DNA of 9,855 nt from an uncultured Prevotellaceae bacterium (lineage in GTDB: Bacteria; Bacteroidota; Bacteroidia; Bacteroidales; Bacteroidaceae). The notes under the pieces were generated by a model that was given only the letters and a program-made list of their open reading frames with translations, did not search any database and was not told the origin of the DNA. The stretch covers positions 1 to 9,855 of the forward strand of contig CATXZX010000029.1 of assembly GCA_958404085.1 (NCBI GenBank). The letters are read 5' to 3'. Shown in pieces: positions 1 through 7,111 of this stretch (within the stretch, counting starts at the first letter, position 1; each line of letters begins with the position of its first letter). The position numbers were made by a program, and so were the translations under genes.

Positions 1-796
1 ACTTGCCGAATACTTTGGTGTGCATGAGCATACCGCGCGATGCCGGAGCGTTGAACCAGCCGAGGTTCAGGACGGGTTCGGGTTCGCAGGCACCCAGAAA
101 ATACCATTTCCCGTCTACCCAGGCCTCTACCCAGGCATGGTTGTCGTCCGTGTGTGCCCATCGGGGGGTGTATACCTGGCGTGCCGGGATGCCGACAGAG
201 CGCAGGGCCGCCACCGTAAATGTAGATTCCTCGCCACAACGTCCGTAGGCTGTGCGGACAGAGGCTAACGGCGAACTGGTGCGGCTGTCGGACGGGGTGT
301 ATGTAACCTTTTCGTGGCACCAGTGGTTGACCTCGAGTACGGCTTCGTACATGGAAAGACCCCGGACGCGGTCTTTCAGTTCCTCATAGAATATGCGCCG
401 GCTTTCGTCGAGGTTCTCGTTGTTGATACGGACGGGTAAAACAAAATGGCGGAATTCGCGTTCCGGAACTGTCTTACCCCATGGCATTTCTTCGCGCGCA
501 CGCAATGAATAGTCTACGTTCATCAGGTAGAATTCACCCGAATAGTCTGTGATGTCGGGCAGGGGCATATAGGAATAAAGAAATTCCAAGGCCTGGCGTT
601 GGGGAGCGGAAAGGCTTTTGTTGAATACGGCGAAATAGTCTGTACCCTTCAGCAGATTTTTGCGCGCGTTGAAGTCATCGGCAACGCTGGTCGGTCTGGC
701 AGAGGCATGCGTAGCGGCATGTAACATTTGCGGGCCGCCTGTTGTCAGTGGGGGAAGCATCAGGCTTCCGACGAATGCAAGTGTATGAATCTTCAT
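1..796 (-). CDS. Secreted transglutaminase-like protein (N-terminal part, runs off the window)
   Basis: The minus-strand frame is open from ATG at 796 to the window edge (265 codons plus one base), so the C-terminus is missing. Residues 1 to about 28 look like a signal peptide (Lys2, hydrophobic 6-17, Ala-rich end), implying a periplasmic or surface protein. The transglutaminase-like core lies around residues 150-245: Cys187 in YGRCGEES and His220 in DDNHAWVEAW are the expected nucleophile and histidine. The position usually held by the third catalytic residue, Asp before Pro, reads CEPEP, so Glu238 may replace it. Prokaryotic members of this superfamily are usually papain-like proteases or peptidoglycan/peptide-processing enzymes rather than protein cross-linkers. 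Related Bacteroidales proteins are, from memory, considerably longer, with extra C-terminal domains. The substrate is unknown. A TAnnTTTG box lies 28 bases upstream of the start. Confidence 0.85.
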   Translation of the reverse strand, partial: MKIHTLAFVGSLMLPPLTTGGPQMLHAATHASARPTSVADDFNARKNLLKGTDYFAVFNKSLSAPQRQALEFLYSYMPLPDITDYSGEFYLMNVDYSLRAREEMPWGKTVPEREFRHFVLPVRINNENLDESRRIFYEELKDRVRGLSMYEAVLEVNHWCHEKVTYTPSDSRTSSPLASVRTAYGRCGEESTFTVAALRSVGIPARQVYTPRWAHTDDNHAWVEAWVDGKWYFLGACEPEPVLNLGWFNAPASRGMLMHTKVFGK

Positions 797-823
797 ATCG
801 GTTCGTTGGTCTTATAAACGGAA

Positions 824-831
824 CAAACTTA
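824..831 (-). promoter_or_regulatory. Bacteroidota-type -7 box for the transglutaminase-like gene
   Basis: On the minus strand the bases read TAAGTTTG, an exact match to the TAnnTTTG -7 consensus, 27 bases before the ATG at 796. No clean TTTG -33 element is present; a GTTTC about 21 bases upstream is the nearest candidate. Confidence 0.55.
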
Positions 832-946
832 CGCTTTTTTTCCGAATTGAAGAAACGGGGACTTCTTTTTGTGATGCAATGTGCCTGAAAGTGTCTGGTT
901 GGTACATGAATGATGAAAAAACGACTGTGTTTTTTGAAAATATCTC

Positions 947-968
947 CCTGCTTTTTGGAAAAAGCAGG
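947..968. repeat. Perfect 10-bp inverted repeat in the divergent intergenic region
   Basis: CCTGCTTTTT at 947-956 is followed by GG and then its exact complement AAAAAGCAGG. The two-base centre is too small for a loop, so as RNA it would fold with 9 pairs and a 4-base loop. As DNA it is a compact palindrome of operator size. No T-run follows on either strand, so a terminator is unlikely. It lies between the two divergent promoters, about 115 bases from the minus-strand box and about 220 from the plus-strand one. Confidence 0.5.
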
Positions 969-1159
969 CCCGGTGTCGAAAAAAGGTTTGTCCGATTGAA
1001 AAAACTGTCCATTCGGTCCGAAAGATGTAAGAATGGGTTTCGGCCTGTGGTGGCCGTCTACGTGTTTTTCCTCTTATTATGGGGAAGGTATAGAGGGTAG
1101 CTGTTTGGTGGAAGGGGGTAAAACCTTGAATTTGTGAACAAGTTTAAAAAATACGTTCA

Positions 1160-1194
1160 TTTGTACAGCCTTTGAAGAGAAATATCTATTTTTG
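1160..1194 (+). promoter_or_regulatory. Promoter of the MutS-like gene
   Basis: TATTTTTG at 1187-1194 matches the TAnnTTTG -7 box, with a TTTG -33 candidate at 1160-1163 and a 23-base spacer, slightly longer than usual. Transcription would start near 1200. That places the TTG at 1192 inside the promoter and rules it out as the start codon, leaving ATG at 1240 and a leader of about 40 bases. Confidence 0.55.
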
Positions 1195-1239
1195 TGCGTG
1201 TCCGGCCCAGGACAGAATACCAATTGTTTTTTTACCGAG

Positions 1240-3048
1240 ATGGAATCCACAGCGATAAGAGAGCGCTATGAAAGTTTATGTAGCGCGACCGATCGGCAGT
1301 TGCGCCGGTTGTCAAAACGAATTTTTATGGTCAGCATGTTGCGCGTGGCGCTCTTTGTGGCGATTGTGGCAGGGGTGTATGTCCTTCGTCGGGAAGCGTG
1401 GCCGGTATGGTCGTTGTTCTTTTTGACAACGGCCTTGCTTTTTGTTTGTCTGGTGAAGCGCCATGCGGCTTTGTTCAGGCGCAGGCAGTGGCTCGATGCG
1501 CAGCGGCGTGTCTATACGGATGAACTGTCGGCTTTGGAACGCGATTATTCGGTATTCGACGGCGGAACTGATTTTGTAGATGCCGCCCACGATTATACAT
1601 ACGACTTGGATGTGTTCGGCGAACGTTCCCTGTTTCAGTGCATAAACCGTACGTGTACGGAAATGGGGCGGACGTGTTTGGCCGGATGGTTCGGTGCGCA
1701 CGAGACGGACGTGACGGTATTGAAGGAACGCCAGGACCGTGTCCGTTTCTTGGCTTCGCGGCCCGGATTCAGGGAAGGTTTTCGTACGGCGGGGTTGTGT
1801 CGTAGCGAAGGGGAGATGCCTGTTCTCGATGTCGGCCAATGGGTTTCCATGCCGTTCCGGCTGGTTTCGAGTCCGTTTCTTCGCGTTGCGTTGTGGGTTG
1901 TCCCGTTTGTTAATACCGTGTTGATAATCGGTGCGTTGGCCGGTTTCTGGCCCGGCAGTTTTGCCGGTTTGTTTTTTGTTTTGTTCCTGATGGCCAGTTT
2001 GCTTATGCAGCGTCGTGTAACGCAGATACAGCAGGCTTATGACCGTTTGTACCGGCTGTTGCACACTTATTCGGGATTGTTGCGGACGGTGGATGAGGAA
2101 CTGGCCGGTGCAGCATGTATGAAGCCGCTCTATGAACGCCTGACTGTGGATGGATGTTCGGCCGTGGAGGCTGTAAGACGGTTGGAACGGATGCTCGATG
2201 TACTTGACCGGCGCAACAATATACTGGTCTCTTCCGTACTCGACGGCCTTTATTGGTGGCAGTTGCGCCAGTTGGTCCGTCTGGAGCGCTGGCGGACGGA
2301 GTACGGAGCGCATCTTCCTGTATGGATGGGCGTGTTGGGCGAAATAGATGCTTTGTGTTCGTTGGCTACGTTCGCCTACAATCATCCTTCGGCCGTGTTT
2401 GCGGAATGGAGCGAAGGACCTTTTGTCCTGCAGGCGCGTGGTATGAAACACCCGTTGATGGACCTGACACGGTGTGTGCCTAACGATGCCTCGTTGCCCG
2501 GATGTCCGTTCTTTGTGGTGGTCACGGGTGCCAATATGGCAGGTAAGAGTACCTATCTGCGTACATTGGGAGTCAATTACCTGTTGGCCTGTGTCGGCGC
2601 TCCGTCTACGTGCGAGTCGCTGAGGCTCAGCCCGGCATCCCTGGTGACGAGCTTGCGTACGACAGATTCGTTGGCCGACGGCGAATCCTACTTCTTTGCC
2701 GAACTGAAAAGGTTGCAGTCCATCTTGGAACGGTTGGGGAAAGGAGAAAGATTGTTTGTGGTGCTTGACGAAATACTGAAAGGTACCAATTCGCTGGATA
2801 AGCAGCGTGGCTCGTTGGCCTTGGTCCGTAAACTGATGGAATTGAACGCAAACGGTATCATCGCTACACACGATTTGCAGATCGCCAGTCTGGCCCGTGT
2901 CTTTCCTGGCAAGATAGATAACGTTTGTTTCGAGGCCGATATAGAGGGCGATGAACTGACTTTCTCGTACCGGATACGCCCGGGTGTGGCGCACAATATG
3001 AATGCGTGTTTTCTGATGCGGAGGATGGGGCTGGAGATTGAATCCTGA
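1240..3048 (+). CDS. Membrane-anchored MutS-family ATPase (not canonical MutS)
   Basis: The protein has 602 residues from ATG 1240. An in-frame TTG at 1192 would add 16 residues but overlaps the promoter. The C-terminal third is a MutS-type ABC ATPase: Walker A GANMAGKST (430-438), the downstream segment ADGESYFFAEL, Walker B VVLDEILKGTN with Asp510-Glu511, and a switch ATHD with His544. The N-terminal half differs from mismatch-repair MutS. There are two predicted membrane segments at about 30-49 and 55-72, another pair at about 215-236 and 239-256, and a helical MutS core/lever-like part between and after them. Neither the N-terminal mismatch-recognition domain with its Phe-X-Glu motif nor a Smr nuclease tail (as in MutS2) is visible, and canonical MutS is about 850-900 residues. 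The likely role is an ATP-driven clamp or DNA/RNA-structure binder at the inner membrane; the function is not established. It appears monocistronic. Confidence 0.85.
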   Translation: MESTAIRERYESLCSATDRQLRRLSKRIFMVSMLRVALFVAIVAGVYVLRREAWPVWSLFFLTTALLFVCLVKRHAALFRRRQWLDAQRRVYTDELSALERDYSVFDGGTDFVDAAHDYTYDLDVFGERSLFQCINRTCTEMGRTCLAGWFGAHETDVTVLKERQDRVRFLASRPGFREGFRTAGLCRSEGEMPVLDVGQWVSMPFRLVSSPFLRVALWVVPFVNTVLIIGALAGFWPGSFAGLFFVLFLMASLLMQRRVTQIQQAYDRLYRLLHTYSGLLRTVDEELAGAACMKPLYERLTVDGCSAVEAVRRLERMLDVLDRRNNILVSSVLDGLYWWQLRQLVRLERWRTEYGAHLPVWMGVLGEIDALCSLATFAYNHPSAVFAEWSEGPFVLQARGMKHPLMDLTRCVPNDASLPGCPFFVVVTGANMAGKSTYLRTLGVNYLLACVGAPSTCESLRLSPASLVTSLRTTDSLADGESYFFAELKRLQSILERLGKGERLFVVLDEILKGTNSLDKQRGSLALVRKLMELNANGIIATHDLQIASLARVFPGKIDNVCFEADIEGDELTFSYRIRPGVAHNMNACFLMRRMGLEIES

Positions 3049-3095
3049 TAGTGGGGTAAATGAATGTAAAAAAACGAAAGACCGCATTTTAAGCG

Positions 3096-3126
3096 CTGTT
3101 AAGAGGCATTCGGACTCTGTTAAAAG
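3096..3126 (+). repeat. Tandem 10-bp direct repeats upstream of the HtrA promoter
   Basis: CTGTTAAGAG at 3096-3105 recurs as CTGTTAAAAG at 3117-3126, one mismatch, 21 bases start to start, which is two helical turns. The pair sits roughly 60-90 bases upstream of the -7 box at 3183, a plausible place for an activator or response-regulator dimer. The regulator is not identifiable from the sequence. Confidence 0.35.
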
Positions 3127-3182
3127 ATAGCAAGATACGGAAGAAAAGAACTGAAAAAATGTCGGGTTTACGAACATGGCAT

Positions 3183-3190
3183 TATTTTTG
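3183..3190 (+). promoter_or_regulatory. -7 box of the htrA-like gene
   Basis: TATTTTTG is an exact TAnnTTTG match 34 bases before the ATG at 3225, giving a leader of about 28 bases. I see no clear TTTG -33 element at the expected 19-21 base spacing, so this promoter may depend on an activator. Confidence 0.55.
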
Positions 3191-3224
3191 CATCGAATAC
3201 AGATAAAAATCAAATCTTGGAAAT

Positions 3225-4715
3225 ATGAGAAAGATAACGAAAATGAATGTTGGATTTGCTGCTGTCATGTTGGGCATGGGCGTTGCAACGACGTCGTTGG
3301 CAGCCTGTACAAAAAAATCGGATCCGATGGAGGTGACGGTGAGCCAGAGCGTGGCTACTCCGGGCCAACCTGTTGACCTTACGTATGCGGCGGAGAAAGC
3401 TGTAAGTTCGGTCGTATATATAAAGGTAACTCAGCACGGAAAGACGGAAACGGTAGAATATGCAGATCCGTTTGAAGACTTTTTCGGCGATTTCTTCGGT
3501 CGCGGCAATGGCGGTACGCGCCGGCGTCAGGTGCAGACCCCTCCCCGTCAGGCTTCGGGTTCGGGTGTGATCATCTCGGCCGAGGGATATATCGTGACCA
3601 ATAACCATGTGGTGGCCGGAGCAGACGAGTTGTCGGTAAAATTGAATGACAACCGCGAGTTCAAGGCACGCATCATCGGTCAGGACAAGGCTACCGACCT
3701 TGCACTAATCAAAATAGAAGGCGAAAAATTTCCGGCTATCGTGATCGGAAACAGCGATGCCCTGAAACTGGGCGAGTGGGTTTTGGCCGTAGGTAATCCG
3801 TTTAACCTGACCTCTACCGTGACGGCCGGAATCGTGAGTGCAAAGGCGCGTTCGTTGCATGCCAACGATATCGAATCGTTCATACAGACGGATGCGGCCA
3901 TCAATCAGGGTAATTCCGGTGGCGCGCTGGTAAATGCACGTGGTGAACTGGTAGGTATCAATGCCATGCTCTATTCGCAGACCGGTTCTTATTCCGGTTA
4001 TGGATTTGCCATCCCAACGGCTATTATGACCAAGGTCGTTGCCGACCTGAAGGAGTTCGGTACGGTGCAGCGGGCTTTGATCGGAGTAAGCGGCATGGAT
4101 GTCCGCAATTACTTGGATCTTCCTGAAAACGAGGGTAAGAATCTGGATCTCGGAACCGTAGAAGGCGTATGGGTGGAGGAAGTCGTGAGCGACGGAGCTG
4201 CTAACGAAGCCGGACTGAAGAAGGGTGACGTGATAATAGCTGTGGACGGCAAGAAGGTGGCAAAGATGGCTGAGATGCAGGAGTTGCTCAGTAAACACCG
4301 CCCTGGCGACAAGGTTCAGATAACCTTCCTTCGCGATAAGAAAAAAATGACGAAAGAAGTCAAACTGCGTAACGCACAGGGAACGACTGCTGTTGTCAAA
4401 GAGATAGATATGGATTCGATGGGGGCTGCTCTTCGTCCGCTGAGCGATCAGTTGAAGAAAGAACTGAACCTGCAGTACGGTCTGGAAGTAACTGCTGTCA
4501 AGAAAGGTAAGATGATGGATGCCGGCATTACGAAAGGATTGATTATTCTTCAGATCGGCGACCGCAAGATGTATACGAAAACAGACTTCGACGAGGCCGT
4601 GAAAGAGGCGAATATGTCGAATGACCGCGTTCTGTGGATTCGCGCCAAAACAATGAGCGGTATCAACAAGAGTTTTACCGTAGAACTGGACGAGCCAAAC
4701 AAAAAAGAAAAGTAA
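3225..4715 (+). CDS. degQ: HtrA/DegQ-family periplasmic serine protease, putative lipoprotein (Do family)
   Basis: This 496-residue protein has the complete Do-family layout: export signal, trypsin-like protease at about 55-275, then PDZ1 (about 280-385) and PDZ2 (about 395-490). The catalytic triad is His128 (TNNHVVAG), Asp158 (KATDLALI) and Ser231 (QGNSGGAL). The family degrades or refolds misfolded envelope proteins, with PDZ domains binding exposed C-termini. The signal region ends in SLAAC, a good lipobox with Cys28 as the lipidated residue, which would tether the enzyme to a membrane; classical DegP/DegQ are soluble. The residues after Cys28 (TKKSD) are not the acidic-rich tag reported to send Bacteroidota lipoproteins to the cell surface, so a periplasm-facing location is more likely. 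Residues 82-109 form a Phe/Gly/Arg-rich insertion in the place of the LA loop. A strong terminator follows, separating it from rpoD. The choice between degQ, degP and htrA as a symbol is arbitrary. Confidence 0.93.
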   Translation: MRKITKMNVGFAAVMLGMGVATTSLAACTKKSDPMEVTVSQSVATPGQPVDLTYAAEKAVSSVVYIKVTQHGKTETVEYADPFEDFFGDFFGRGNGGTRRRQVQTPPRQASGSGVIISAEGYIVTNNHVVAGADELSVKLNDNREFKARIIGQDKATDLALIKIEGEKFPAIVIGNSDALKLGEWVLAVGNPFNLTSTVTAGIVSAKARSLHANDIESFIQTDAAINQGNSGGALVNARGELVGINAMLYSQTGSYSGYGFAIPTAIMTKVVADLKEFGTVQRALIGVSGMDVRNYLDLPENEGKNLDLGTVEGVWVEEVVSDGAANEAGLKKGDVIIAVDGKKVAKMAEMQELLSKHRPGDKVQITFLRDKKKMTKEVKLRNAQGTTAVVKEIDMDSMGAALRPLSDQLKKELNLQYGLEVTAVKKGKMMDAGITKGLIILQIGDRKMYTKTDFDEAVKEANMSNDRVLWIRAKTMSGINKSFTVELDEPNKKEK

Positions 4716-4730
4716 AAAGCCTGATATCGT

Positions 4731-4772
4731 AAAAGAACAGGCGGCTTTTGGGGGCCGCCTGTTCTTTTCTTT
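4731..4772 (+). terminator. Strong rho-independent terminator between htrA and rpoD
   Basis: AAAAGAACAGGCGGC (4731-4745) pairs perfectly over 15 bp with GCCGCCTGTTCTTTT (4754-4768) around an 8-base loop (TTTTGGGG), followed by a T-rich tract. It starts 15 bases after the htrA stop codon. Because the stem also ends in an A-run, the element could work in both directions. Confidence 0.92.
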
Positions 4773-4781
4773 ATCTGAAAT

Positions 4782-4813
4782 TTTCGTTGTAATCGGATTT
4801 GTGATTAATTTTG
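4782..4813 (+). promoter_or_regulatory. Promoter of rpoD
   Basis: TAATTTTG at 4806-4813 matches the -7 box. TTTC at 4782-4785 is one base off the TTTG -33 element, with a 20-base spacer. Transcription would start around 4820, leaving a leader of only about 12 bases. The in-frame TTG at 4811 lies inside the box and cannot be the start. Confidence 0.6.
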
Positions 4814-4831
4814 CAGAAATTTTCAATCGGA

Positions 4832-5692
4832 ATGAGACAATTAAAAATATCTAGGAGTATTACGAATCGCGAAAGCGCTTCGCTGGAGAAATATTTACAG
4901 GAAATTGGTCATGAAGAATTGTTGACTGTCGAGCAGGAGGTAGAGTTGGCTCAGCGCATTCGCAAGGGCGATCGTGTGGCGCTGGACCGTTTGACACGGG
5001 CAAATCTGCGTTTTGTCGTATCGGTCGCAAAACAATATCAGAACCAAGGGCTTTCGTTACCCGATTTGATCAATGAAGGTAATCTGGGGCTGATTCGCGC
5101 TGCTGAGAAGTTTGACGAAACACGTGGATTCAAGTTTATCAGTTATGCTGTATGGTGGATTCGTCAGTCTATCCTGCAGGCTTTGGCAGAGCAGAGCCGT
5201 CTGGTTCGTTTGCCGCTGAATCAGGTTAGCACATTGAGCAAGATTAAAAAATATTACAATGACTTCGAGCAGACTTACGAGCGTAAACCGACATCGGAGG
5301 AGTTGGCCGAGGCGTTTGAAATATCCGTGGATAAACTTCGCGATACGATGAAGGGCAGCGGACGCCATGTCTCGATGGATGCTCCCTTTAGCGACGGCGA
5401 TACGAACTGCATGCTGGATGTAATGCCCAGTTCGTCATCTTCGAACGCCGACGGTTCGTTGGTAAATGAATCGTTGTCGTGCGAAATAGAACGTGCGCTT
5501 TCGACGCTTCCGGAACGTGAGCGCTCGATATTGAAAATGAGTTTTGGCATCGGACAATCGGAGAGAACGTTGGAAGAGATTGCATCGCAATTGAAATTGA
5601 CGCGTGAACGTGTTCGCCAAATACGTGAAAAAGCCATACGCCATTTGCGTACAAGTACGAATAACAGTCTGCTGAAGACTTATCTGGGCTGA
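4832..5692 (+). CDS. rpoD: Primary RNA polymerase sigma factor (sigma-70 family, short Bacteroidota type)
   Basis: The gene encodes 286 residues from ATG 4832, the size I recall for the primary sigma factor of Bacteroides. It directs core RNA polymerase to housekeeping promoters of the TTTG/TAnnTTTG type, which occur throughout this window. Visible parts are region 1.2 (about 16-46), region 2 (about 50-118, including the RGFKFISYAVWWIRQSI segment that binds and melts the -10/-7 element), region 3 (about 125-200) and region 4 (about 223-276), whose helix-turn-helix spans TLEEIASQLKLTRERVRQI and contacts the -33 element. Region 1.1 is absent, as is typical for this phylum. A Ser-rich linker (SSSSSNADGS, from about residue 190) joins regions 3 and 4. 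A terminator upstream and its own promoter insulate it from htrA. No clear terminator follows, so read-through into the next operon is possible. Confidence 0.95.
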   Translation: MRQLKISRSITNRESASLEKYLQEIGHEELLTVEQEVELAQRIRKGDRVALDRLTRANLRFVVSVAKQYQNQGLSLPDLINEGNLGLIRAAEKFDETRGFKFISYAVWWIRQSILQALAEQSRLVRLPLNQVSTLSKIKKYYNDFEQTYERKPTSEELAEAFEISVDKLRDTMKGSGRHVSMDAPFSDGDTNCMLDVMPSSSSSNADGSLVNESLSCEIERALSTLPERERSILKMSFGIGQSERTLEEIASQLKLTRERVRQIREKAIRHLRTSTNNSLLKTYLG

Positions 5693-5740
5693 GATTCCTT
5701 TTTTGTACGATTAGAGAAAGCCTGGGTGCGTAAAAAAAAG

Positions 5741-5748
5741 TATATTTG
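5741..5748 (+). promoter_or_regulatory. -7 box of the kinase/PqqD operon
   Basis: TATATTTG is an exact TAnnTTTG match 33 bases before the ATG at 5782. No convincing -33 element is seen. It would give the four-gene operon its own promoter in addition to possible read-through from rpoD. Confidence 0.55.
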
Positions 5749-5781
5749 CAGCAGCATATAAAATAAATCGTAGAACACAGA

Positions 5782-6234
5782 ATGAAAAAATTCGGAATAA
5801 AATGGTGTATGTGCCTTTTGTCTTTGTTTGTCTTTGCTCAAATAAAGGCGAAGGACGCTGAAAAAATATATATGTTTGCTGTGTCGGAAAGTTTTAAGGA
5901 CACGATTGTTTATGTCACGGAGATTCAGTTGCCCGAAAATGCCTCTTTGCAGAAAAGAACCCGCTTCCTTTTGGGAAGAGCGGCTTACGGGCAACAACTG
6001 AAAGAGTATCTGACTCGTCAGATGGGCCAGCCAAACCGGATGGTCGCACTGTTTTTCAGTAAAAAGAAGGGACGTATTGAAAAACGCTACCAGAAAATTT
6101 GCAATCGTTTCCTTGCCGATAAGACAAAACACCTGGAAAAAATCACGAAGGAGGATTTTCTTTTTAAAGGCATCGAACCTATATTCGATAATAACCAGGC
6201 TTCGCAGAAACCGGCGGACGAATCCGGAAAATAA
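5782..6234 (+). CDS. Conserved small secreted protein, function unknown
   Basis: The 150-residue product starts with a classical signal peptide (Lys2-Lys3, hydrophobic 9-20, AQIKAK; cleavage near residue 23), so it should be periplasmic or secreted. There is no lipobox. The mature part begins KIYMFAVSESFKDT, alternating in a way that suggests a beta strand. It has a QPNRMVALFFSKKK segment near 87-100 and a Lys-rich helical C-terminal part. I recall similar short proteins in other Bacteroidales but know no function. It opens a four-gene cluster and its stop codon is one base from the start of the kinase gene, so the two are almost certainly co-transcribed and may be translationally coupled. 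A role as substrate or sensor for the downstream genes is inference only, and its export argues against direct contact with cytoplasmic partners after secretion. Confidence 0.8.
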   Translation: MKKFGIKWCMCLLSLFVFAQIKAKDAEKIYMFAVSESFKDTIVYVTEIQLPENASLQKRTRFLLGRAAYGQQLKEYLTRQMGQPNRMVALFFSKKKGRIEKRYQKICNRFLADKTKHLEKITKEDFLFKGIEPIFDNNQASQKPADESGK

Positions 6235-6235
6235 A

Positions 6236-7111
6236 ATGGCTTCTGTTTGTTACGACATTGCGAAGTGGACATTGCGGATAGACGATGAAAAGAAAAAAGG
6301 CATGGAGTTTTCATGCCTTTTGCCGCAATATGAAAAGTTTAGGATTCCGCTTTCCGATAATTGCTTTGCGGTGGTAAAAATTGTGGCGGACGCTTCTTTC
6401 CGGTTCGGCCGCGAAATCGGTCAGTTCGACTGTGGTGGGGCCAATCATGGCGTTTGGCGTAGCGAGGAGGGTGGATATGTTTTTCTGATCAGTACGCCTG
6501 AAAATGTAAAATGTTGCCTTTTCCGGGTGACAAGCGACTTCGAAAAAGCGGAAGCGGTCCTGTATGGAAATACGGCGGAGCAGGCTTTTGGACTGAACAA
6601 CGCGTTGATGATTATCTTCACTTTTTCGATGGCGCAAAGCAGGACGCTGTTGCTGCATGCTTCCGTTGTCGTAAAAAATGAAAGGGCATATTGTTTCTTG
6701 GGGAACAGCGGTACGGGGAAAAGCACCCATTCCCGTTTGTGGCAGGAGGCATTGGAGAACGTGGAACTCCTTAATGATGACAATCCCGTACTGCGTGTAG
6801 AGGACGATGGTGTCTGGATTTATGGCTCGCCGTGGAGCGGAAAAACACCCTGCTACCGAAACTGTAAGTATCGTCTAGGCGCTGTGGTCCGTTTGTCGCA
6901 AGCCGCTTCCAATCGCATTGTGGCCGATAATAAAGTTGTTGCCTTCGCTTCTTTATTATCTTCGTGTTCTACGATGATATGGGACCGGAAAACGTACGAT
7001 GCTATCTGCCATACAGTCTCAACTGCTGTTTCGTTCAGTCCTGCTTATCATCTGGATTGTTTGCCCGACCGCGATGCTGCGATTCTATGTAGCCAAACAA
7101 TCCTTGCATGA
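6236..7111 (+). CDS. HprK/PEPCK-like P-loop serine kinase-related protein
   Basis: I take ATG 6236, one base after the upstream stop, giving 291 residues. The open frame extends further upstream to 6077, but those 53 codons overlap the previous gene and are basic and unlike a real N-terminus. The C-terminal half shows the P-loop GNSGTGKST (156-164, Lys162), followed by LNDDNP (179-184, Asp181/Asp182), the place of the metal-binding acidic motif, and GSPWSGKTPCYRN, all typical of the HPr kinase/PEPCK-like family. The first 140 residues are a beta-rich accessory domain. True HprK phosphorylates Ser46 of HPr; relatives in lasso-peptide clusters phosphorylate a precursor peptide, and many others have no known substrate. 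The stop overlaps the next gene's start (ATGA), indicating translational coupling. There is no membrane segment, so it should be cytoplasmic. Confidence 0.85.
   Translation: MASVCYDIAKWTLRIDDEKKKGMEFSCLLPQYEKFRIPLSDNCFAVVKIVADASFRFGREIGQFDCGGANHGVWRSEEGGYVFLISTPENVKCCLFRVTSDFEKAEAVLYGNTAEQAFGLNNALMIIFTFSMAQSRTLLLHASVVVKNERAYCFLGNSGTGKSTHSRLWQEALENVELLNDDNPVLRVEDDGVWIYGSPWSGKTPCYRNCKYRLGAVVRLSQAASNRIVADNKVVAFASLLSSCSTMIWDRKTYDAICHTVSTAVSFSPAYHLDCLPDRDAAILCSQTILA

Larger units (their letters stand above)
797..1239. other. Divergent intergenic region with two opposing promoters
   Basis: This 443-base stretch separates the minus-strand transglutaminase gene from the plus-strand MutS-like gene. 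I see a -7 box facing each way (824-831 minus, 1187-1194 plus), a 10-bp inverted repeat at 947-968 and a shorter palindrome at 1012-1022 (TTCGG-T-CCGAA). A 73-codon open frame (879-1100, plus) lies inside. It has a hydrophobic C-terminal stretch but no recognisable promoter or family, so I do not call it a gene. Confidence 0.6.

Noticed and set aside
879..1100. A 73-codon plus-strand frame in the divergent intergenic region
   Set aside because: It has no TAnnTTTG box or ribosome binding site, no recognisable family, and spans the inverted repeat at 947-968. The hydrophobic C-terminal end alone is not enough to call a gene.
1312..3213. A 633-codon open frame antisense to the MutS-like gene
   Set aside because: The plus-strand frame encodes a clear MutS ATPase with all motifs; the antisense product is rich in His, Gln, Arg and Thr and has no recognisable domain. 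It is a by-product of codon use on the other strand.
3705..4826. A 373-codon open frame antisense to htrA and the terminator
   Set aside because: It runs through the terminator hairpin and overlaps the start of rpoD, shows no family features, and mirrors the htrA codon pattern.
6077..6235. An N-terminal extension of the kinase-like protein by 53 residues
   Set aside because: It overlaps the upstream gene in another frame, is unusually basic and unlike the family's start; ATG 6236 lies one base after the upstream stop, as expected in an operon.
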